Shown one piece after another: positions 57,882 through 64,000 of a stretch of 64,000 nucleotides of DNA. The position numbers and the translations under genes were made by a program. Under the pieces are notes generated by a model that searched no databases, was not told the DNA's origin, and saw only the letters and a program-made list of their open reading frames with translations. The stretch comes from Ligustrum vulgare (lineage: Eukaryota; Streptophyta; Magnoliopsida; Lamiales; Oleaceae), in NCBI GenBank assembly GCA_963555705.1, contig OY743179.1, positions 20,158,692 through 20,222,691 of the forward strand, read 5' to 3'. Positions within the stretch are counted from its first letter, which is position 1; every line of letters begins with the position of its first letter.

Positions 57882-59267
57882 GTAAGTGATCTTAACTATA
57901 CCCCAATTTAATAGAAAGCTAAAAAACCAAGGATTCAGAAAAACTGGGTCAATATTACTATCGTTTGTCAGCATCTCAGTCCTTCAAACATATCTGTTGG
58001 AGATAGATCATATTTCGGACATTTCACAAAAAATTAATGAAATTCTGAACCTGATAATAGCATCATCAGAATTTATGTCGAAGATTGGCAGTGTAGTGAG
58101 GATAGTTGTATGTGAATTCAAAAAAATGAAATGAAAAATTGTTTAATTTTTATTCAGATTAAATTTTAGTTTCATTTTTATTTTTTAATATTTGATTGAA
58201 TTTTACCAGTGCTATACCTAGGACAATTGACTTATATTGCTTGAACGAAGACTGCATATTGTTTTTGGGTTAAGTTGGATCACATGTGTCCTTATGAAGA
58301 GATTGGGGTTAAAGGCTGTCCGATATCATCTGTCCATTATCATTTGGTTGTCAGGTATAGGAATACTTAGACGAACAAATATTAAGACTTAAATGCTAAA
58401 GAGCGGGGTATTTTTCCAAGCTTCTACTTCATTTTCCAAGTAATCTGATTTGTTTGAAAATAAGATTCAAGTAAATATTGTATTTCAATTCTCTTAGAAT
58501 GTTTAAGGTCTGTAGTGGTAGGTTGTTTTATTATGTTCGTGTGAGTTTGTTTGTGTTTTAAAAGTGAATTTTTAATTGGAAAGGATTAACATGAAGGTCT
58601 TGATGGATTTTTGAATTCCAAATAAATAATTTGAAATTAGAACTTTAGACTGAGGTTTTGATGGAAGAGAATATAAACTACCAATCATACATTTGGACTT
58701 ACAAACTTTATGCCTACTAGAAATCTCACCTTTTTCTATCACCATAATTGTTTTTATGTAGGAGTTGACAGCTTAATCACCCAAACTCACCTTTTTTTGG
58801 TCAAACGTGATTTTTAAATATGAATAATATGACAATTTTTCCCCCATTGAGAACTGTCAATAAACCTGATTCACAATAAGAATGTTTATATACTTTTATA
58901 TTCCTTTGAATAATTGTATTGATCTGTGTCAAGGACTACACCTTGCCTCACAGAAATAAAACTCATGGTATCTGATTGAGCATTTTTAAATACTTTTTTA
59001 GCCTATTTCTTTTGGTTTGCAATGTTGTTTTAGCTACCTAGTTTTGTGAACTGTTGATAATCAACTCCTTTGCTGTTTATGAATATAAATTTTTACCACT
59101 TGCCAAAGCATTTTCTCATCTTAATACGTGGATACTCAATATCTGGTTTCTCACATCCATTCTGACTGAGATGTAGCACTCATAACTCTTTTGGTCTCTC
59201 TCCCCAAGGGGCCTGGAAGTAAGAAGAGATTTTTCATTACTACATATGGTTAATACTTGGTTTTCAG
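57882..59267. other. Helitron interior, no recognised exon
   Basis: Probably intron and junction sequence between the aminopeptidase and TBP fragments. The frame at 57886-58134 has no domain. Confidence 0.4.
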
Positions 59268-59611
59268 TGTTTCACTGCAGTGATCATGAGGATTAGAGAA
59301 CCCAAAACAAAGGCACTAATTTTTGCTTCTGGAAAGATGGTAAGAACTAAATATTTTTCTATAATGTTTTGCATGGTTAGGACACTGCACTGTGTTCTTT
59401 CTTTTTTCTTTTGATAGCCTACTTATGTTTTGTTTATAACAATTTGTTTTGATGTTTTATTGAAACTCTTCATCTGTTCATCTGCCTTTGATATGAGTCA
59501 TAATCAAATTCTGTCTTCCATTGAGTAGCACTAGACTGGACTCTCTCATTTTTATAGCTTTTCCCATTAACCAATTTTAAAATGCTGATTTAGGTTTGTA
59601 CAGGAGCCAAG
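59268..59611 (+). pseudogene. Captured fragment of TATA-binding protein
   Basis: The exon 59268-59339, after TTTTCAG and before GTAAG, encodes [12 protein letters not shown] and ALIFASGKM, the very conserved first-repeat core of TBP. The next exon begins at 59594 after TTTAG with VCTGAK and diverges after 59611. The two splice sites bounding the first exon are intact. Only about 30 residues of TBP remain. Confidence 0.85.
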
Positions 59612-59839
59612 GAAGTTTGATTTGCTTCAAGGGAGGTTTTGGGGGTATGGGACCGGAAGGAAAACACGAGATAGTTTTGCAATGCTAATTGTGGAGTTAT
59701 ATAAGAATAATTTTTTTTTGAGAAATCAGTTATATGATTATCACACTTACCTAGAATTACATTTGTAAGCAGACATTTTCTTCTAACTAAAGTCATGTAG
59801 AAGGTATAAATTCGTTGTTGCTTATATTTTTTCCTTTTA

Positions 59840-60845
59840 TTGGAGAACAACTAAGGAAGGGTAGAACAAAGAAGAAGTTGAAGTAGAAAGTGATGGTGAG
59901 GACACTGTTGACAGTGATGAGGAAGAATCTGACTTGGATTTGGCATGGAAGATGTTAGATGTTAGATGTTGCTAGGGAAATTGTTGAAAAGCAATCAGGA
60001 TATACAATGGAAAAGAGGATATTTTGTCGGCTTTAGCGGAGGTGGCTTTGGAAAGAGGTATCTGTATTTTCGTTTTGATAGTTTTTATTATTTCAACCTG
60101 TAGAGAGATTTTATAGGCTTTCTCTACTCATGTTTGAAGATTTTTTTTTTCCAGCATGTGCTTCCATGTTTTTCTCTGTCCAGATAATGTTGAAACTTCT
60201 CTAAGTGACTACTTGAAAGCGCTATCCATTTTGGAATGCGTTGTTGAACCGAACAGTCGTCTTATAGTTGAACTGTATCCTTCTTAATTGTGAAAATACT
60301 TTTCACTTTTTGAGGCGGTAATTATAAGAGACTGTAGATGATTGTTTAGGTATATGCACTTTCTTTACCAGAATTTGGATCTCAATTCCATCTCTTGCTA
60401 AATCATTCAGTTCCTTGACTGGAGATTTCAGCAACTTTAGAATATGTTTGTGTTTGGAAATTGGTTCTAAACCTGGAGAAGCTATTCTATATTGCCAAAA
60501 GGTTATATCAGTTTGCAAATCTTGAGAGCAGGGACTTATGAATGAAGCGAAGAACATATCGAGACCAGCTGAAATAGCATCTACTTTTGTTCAGCAGGCT
60601 TCCAGTATGTCCCAGTTAGGCAATCAGATAAATTGGTAAGAAGCACATTTATTTGTCAAATGCTGGTATGTAGCTTCTAGAAGCTACTTCGTTGAGTATT
60701 TTTGGATAATCAAATTGTTGATTATGAATTAACAGGAAGCATTAGATTTATTATGAATTAACAGGAAGCACTGGAGAGGTTGCAAGCTTCTCTTTCGGAA
60801 GAGCTCAACAGAACACAACAAGACAATGCAAGTTCGAATCAAAAG
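59840..60845 (+). pseudogene. Captured fragment of NASP (histone chaperone)
   Basis: Exon pieces: about 59865-60057 (acidic EDTVDSDEEESDLDLAWKML, with a 7-base repeat AGATGTT shifting frame, then EIVEKQSGYTMEK), 60184-60274 (NVETSLSDYLKALSILE), 60432-60635 (ICLCLEIGSKPGEAI, then TGA in place of an Arg codon after VCKS) and 60765-60845 (EALERLQASLSEEL). GT-AG borders are preserved. NASP binds H3-H4 through TPR repeats; this copy holds the acidic part and some of the TPR and coiled regions but is not translatable. A 28-bp duplication precedes the last piece (60722-60770). Confidence 0.8.
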
Positions 60846-61831
60846 GTAAGTGGAGAAGATATGTTTCCTTTTATATATTAACTAGATTTTTAATCCATCT
60901 TTCTTAAGTACATTAAACTGAAAATTGCATGCAACATCCAAAGTGGCAACTAATAGTACAAGTAATTTCCTTATTAGCTCTTTATGCTTGCTCTTAATAA
61001 TTTAGTTTTGTATTTTTGTTGTCGATGTTTGGGTTAAGTATGGTTAACACTAATTGGGAAAGGCGCTTAATATGAAGTCAACAAGAAATCATATATATAT
61101 TTGTACACATGGTATAATATGGCAAGATATTCCTTGTGTGGATTTTTGGGCATGGTGAGTGGCTGTTTATTGGTAGTTGGTTGATATTCATGGTTGTTGG
61201 ATAAATATTGTGTAGGATGTTAGTTTTTTTATGTTTTGTGCCGTCGATTTTTTTTTATTCGTGGGTATGTTTCGGAGCAGGTCCTAGATCTAATTAAAGT
61301 ATCGAGTAAAGCTTCAGATTCATGACTTTATTCCAATTTTAAAGGATTTTTTTTTGGGAATTTCATTGGACATGCTTCAAGGTGAGATTTTGGGTTATTG
61401 TTGCTGTTACATTTCATGTTGATTATTATTGTGCAATTTTTTGTTGGTTGTGATTTATTAAAATGTGAATGTAATCTATTAAGGTATTGAAATTGGATTA
61501 TGGGTCTTATTTTTATTGAACATGTGATAATATTTTTGGGAAATATTGTATCTGTGAATCCATTAATTGCAAGAGAAAATCCACGAGAGAAATACATTTA
61601 AATAGTGATAGTTGATGAACATTAGTTTTGTGAATTTGAAATAATTTGTCTTTTTTAATTTAATTTATATTTCATTGTTTTGGTTTATGAGTTTTGAATA
61701 TTGATTATCAATATTCAATTATATTTCTTTGTCTTCATTATTTTATAATGTTATTTCGTTCATTGACACTTTTCATTACAAACAAACATAATGATAATGT
61801 CATTCGTGCATCGCACGGGTACGATTACTAG

Positions 61832-62191
61832 TTAACATTCATGTACGGTAATATGGCTAGTCTAACATAGTAATTTTCAATCATAATTTCATATAATAAA
61901 TATTGTGCATGTAAATTTAATTTTTTTTTTTCATACTTTTTAATTATACATTCTTCAAAAATCGAAAAGTTGTTTGAATAAGTTAGAAGCACCCCAAAGC
62001 TCTTGACATGAAGGGAGTGGAGCCCACTTACGACAAGTGTGTTACATCCCTCATGTGAGGAAAGGGGTCACTTGTTTTCCCAACAAGTACCGGTAATCAA
62101 AAGGGGCTGACTTATTTGCTTTTAACTCTCAAGCAGCATGCTTACTTTGCTTTGCTTAGTTGGAAGATAACGTAGCAGAAGGAAGGCAGAA
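61832..62191. promoter_or_regulatory. Upstream region of the aminotransferase gene
   Basis: Starts at the Helitron insertion site, so the Helitron ends only 360 bp before the start codon. No clear TATA box was assigned. Confidence 0.4.
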
Positions 62192-64000
62192 ATGGAAGAA
62201 AAGCTATCGTCGGTGGCAAAAACTCTAATGCCCTCTCCGATACAGCAATTATCGCTTCTTGCTCAAAGATGCGACGCCATTAACCTCGCCGAAGGATTTC
62301 CAGATTTTCCTGCGCCTCTGCATATAAAAAAGGCTGCCGTTTCCGCCATCAATTCCGACTTCAATCAGTACAGGTCTTCCATTTGCATCTTCATTTTTTC
62401 ATTGAATTTTGCATTAGAAGTATAAAATTGTTAAATTTAGGCCAAAAAACCTGATTACCGATAGTTTGGATAAAGTTTTAAGTTCCAACTTCCACAACGG
62501 GAAAAGTTATAAGTAAACTGGATTACTTGTAAAGCTGTGATATTTTGGATTACCTTTTAAGCTCCAACTCTCATCACTAAAAAGTTACCATTTGCTTATA
62601 AGTAAATGTACTTAAGATGCATAGCCAACATGCTCATCAGGTATAGAGCCAGAAAAATACATTGGGATAGGCTGAAACATAAAAATTTCCAAAAGACTCG
62701 CGCTATGAGAGATGCCCTAAGCCACAAGAGATTTATAAACCGTTCGGTAATACTGTTTGATTTATAAACTGGTTTATTTATGATTTTGAGGTAAAAAATT
62801 TAGGGTTGAAAATTAGAGAGAGAAAAATGTGTGGTTAAAAAGTGGTTTGGAAAATTGTGTGATTTATAAATTGTTTTATAAACCAAAAAAAGGACATTTA
62901 CCAAACGGTGAGTTAGTTTATGAGGCTAAGTTCTCGATACCCGTGACAAAGTGTGTAAGATACTCAATCAAGTACAAATCTAATGTTAACCCTGAGAAGT
63001 CCTACTGCATGTTCATAAATTTCCTAGTCAAATAGGAAATCGACGCTCTCCCTAGGAAATATAAAGGGATGGAAGCATTATATGTATGAGGAAAGGATAT
63101 ATACACTCCAATCAAAAATTAAGAAATTATCTAATGAGTACTTTTTCAGTTCTTTGAGGCACGTCCTAAAAACTTTTAAAACCAGTTATTCCAAACAATT
63201 GAAAATTTTGGCCAAAAACATAATAATATACACATGATTGAAGCTCATTGCTATTTGAAGTGGACATCAGTCTTCCATACCAACACATTAATCTTACCCG
63301 AATAAAAAATATCGACGGTGAATGTCCAAGGTCCTAAGGAAATGAATTTATTTCATGTCCATGTTTGATATATTAGTTGCAGATTCAAGTTTGGAGAAGG
63401 GGTCCTTTTTAAGAACCAAAAAATGACTTTATTATTTGTATATATTCTTCTTAAGTTCCTAACTGGCAGTGATTATTGGTGCCACAGGCATGTGCAAGGG
63501 ATATGTGATCACGTAGCGCTTAAAATGAAGGAAATGCATGAACTGGAAGTTGACCCCCTCACAGATATAGTGATTTGCTGTGGGCAGTCCGAGGCATTTG
63601 CAGCTACCATGTTTGCAAGTATAATTTCTCGTCTCTGGAGTGTTGCACATTCTCATATTTAATCAATTTCAAGTTTTCTTTACTTTTCAAGGGTGTGTTT
63701 ACAATGCATGCTTATTGTCTTTGTTTCATTTCCTCAGTAGTTGAGCAGGGGGATGAGGTGATACTATTTGATCCTTCATATGAAACATATGAAATATGTA
63801 TTAGACTGGCTGGAGGAGTCCCTGTAAGCTGATCTAATTAGTACCTTGTGTTTGGAGCAACATGAAATTTATAATGTATACTAATTAAGCTAGTCAAAGT
63901 TTATAAATGCATTGGATTTATAATTTTACTGATCTCTTATGGAAAATGATAGGTGTACGTAGCTCTTGATCCGCCTAACTGGGAGTTGAATCTTGATAAA
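62192..64000 (+). CDS. Class I/II aminotransferase, kynurenine/methionine-aminotransferase type (5' part)
   Basis: PLP-dependent fold-type I aminotransferase; relatives transfer amino groups from kynurenine, methionine or glutamine, and some have cysteine-conjugate lyase activity. Exons are 62192-62373, 63488-63618, 63738-63823 and 63953 to beyond the window edge; all junctions are GT-AG and frame is kept. The N-terminal MPSPIQQLSLLAQ and INLAEGFPDFPAP are typical substrate-arm motifs. Later come FNQYRHVQG, ICCGQSEAFAATMFA (cofactor phosphate region) and GDEVILFDPSYETY, all as in the family. The catalytic lysine lies beyond the edge. ATG 62192 gives the family start. The protein looks cytosolic, with no transit peptide visible. 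The true substrate cannot be read from sequence. Confidence 0.9.
62744..62910. mobile_element. MITE, ATTTTACCTC-core family, copy C (inverted, in intron 1)
   Basis: Ends ACCGTTCGGTAATA and, inverted, ACCGTTTGGTAAATG. The interior (GATTTTGAGGTAAAAAATTT, TTAGAGAGAGAAAAAT) is the reverse complement of the copies at 2122 and 30266. It sits in intron 1 of the aminotransferase gene. Confidence 0.7.

Larger units (their letters stand above)
55849..61831 (+). mobile_element. Non-autonomous Helitron carrying host gene fragments
   Basis: The 5' end TCTATTTAATATATAAAAGG follows an A (55848). The 3' end has a hairpin (CGTGC 61805-61809, loop ATC, GCACG 61813-61817), a 10-base spacer and CTAG (61828-61831), followed by T. 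This is the canonical Helitron layout with insertion between A and T and no target duplication. About 6 kb long. No Rep/helicase coding is present. It carries exon fragments, with introns, of at least three unrelated genes, all on the plus strand, as expected from Helitron gene capture. Confidence 0.88.

Noticed and set aside
57505..60845. A real multi-domain host gene joining aminopeptidase, TBP and NASP parts
   Set aside because: The parts are unrelated, each is incomplete with stops or frameshifts, and all lie between canonical Helitron ends.

Overview
This window is nuclear DNA from a eudicot plant. The evidence is spliced genes with GT-AG introns, plant-only families (CSLD, GATL, a short extensin-like wall protein), abundant Ty1/copia retrotransposons, MITEs and a Helitron, and AT-rich spacers. 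I cannot name the species. Only four host loci look intact; most of the rest is layered mobile DNA.

Layout. 1-2.3 kb: GTCACAA-rich and ACC-rich repeats with a small Mutator-like element. 2.86-6.69 kb: a complete three-exon cellulose-synthase-like D gene, closest to CSLD5. 8.88-9.95 kb (minus): an intronless GATL glycosyltransferase (GT8), bracketed by two hAT-like MITEs. 10.5-12 kb: three more MITEs. 12.3-20.8 kb: AT-rich old repeat hosting a young but broken Ty1/copia element (14825-19741) with 199-bp LTRs and a 5-bp target duplication. 21.0-22.2 kb: LTR and gag stub of another retroelement. 24.1-29.4 kb (minus): decayed copia. 32.88-33.46 kb: a proline-rich, probably GPI-anchored wall protein. 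34.1-41.1 kb (minus): a second decayed copia carrying a Tourist-like MITE. 41.1-47.1 kb: Mutator-like elements built from iterated short motifs (one nested in another), a broken unrecognised gene and a copia gag stub. 47.7-53.7 kb: an LTR-bounded block, mostly non-coding repeats, holding two intron-free plus-strand reading frames: a broken basic, cysteine-rich ORF resembling the nucleic-acid-binding protein of Betaflexiviridae, and a LOG (cytokinin-activating enzyme) retrocopy with one stop. 55.85-61.83 kb: a non-autonomous Helitron with exon fragments of an M1 aminopeptidase, TATA-binding protein and NASP. 62.19 kb to the edge: the first four exons of a class I/II aminotransferase.

The intact genes do not form a pathway, although three of them (CSLD, GATL, proline-rich protein) concern the cell wall. 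The most interesting material is accessory: the virus-like ORF beside the LOG retrocopy, the multi-gene Helitron, and the family of elements sharing a GATGGCAA-type terminus whose interiors are iterations of different short motifs.
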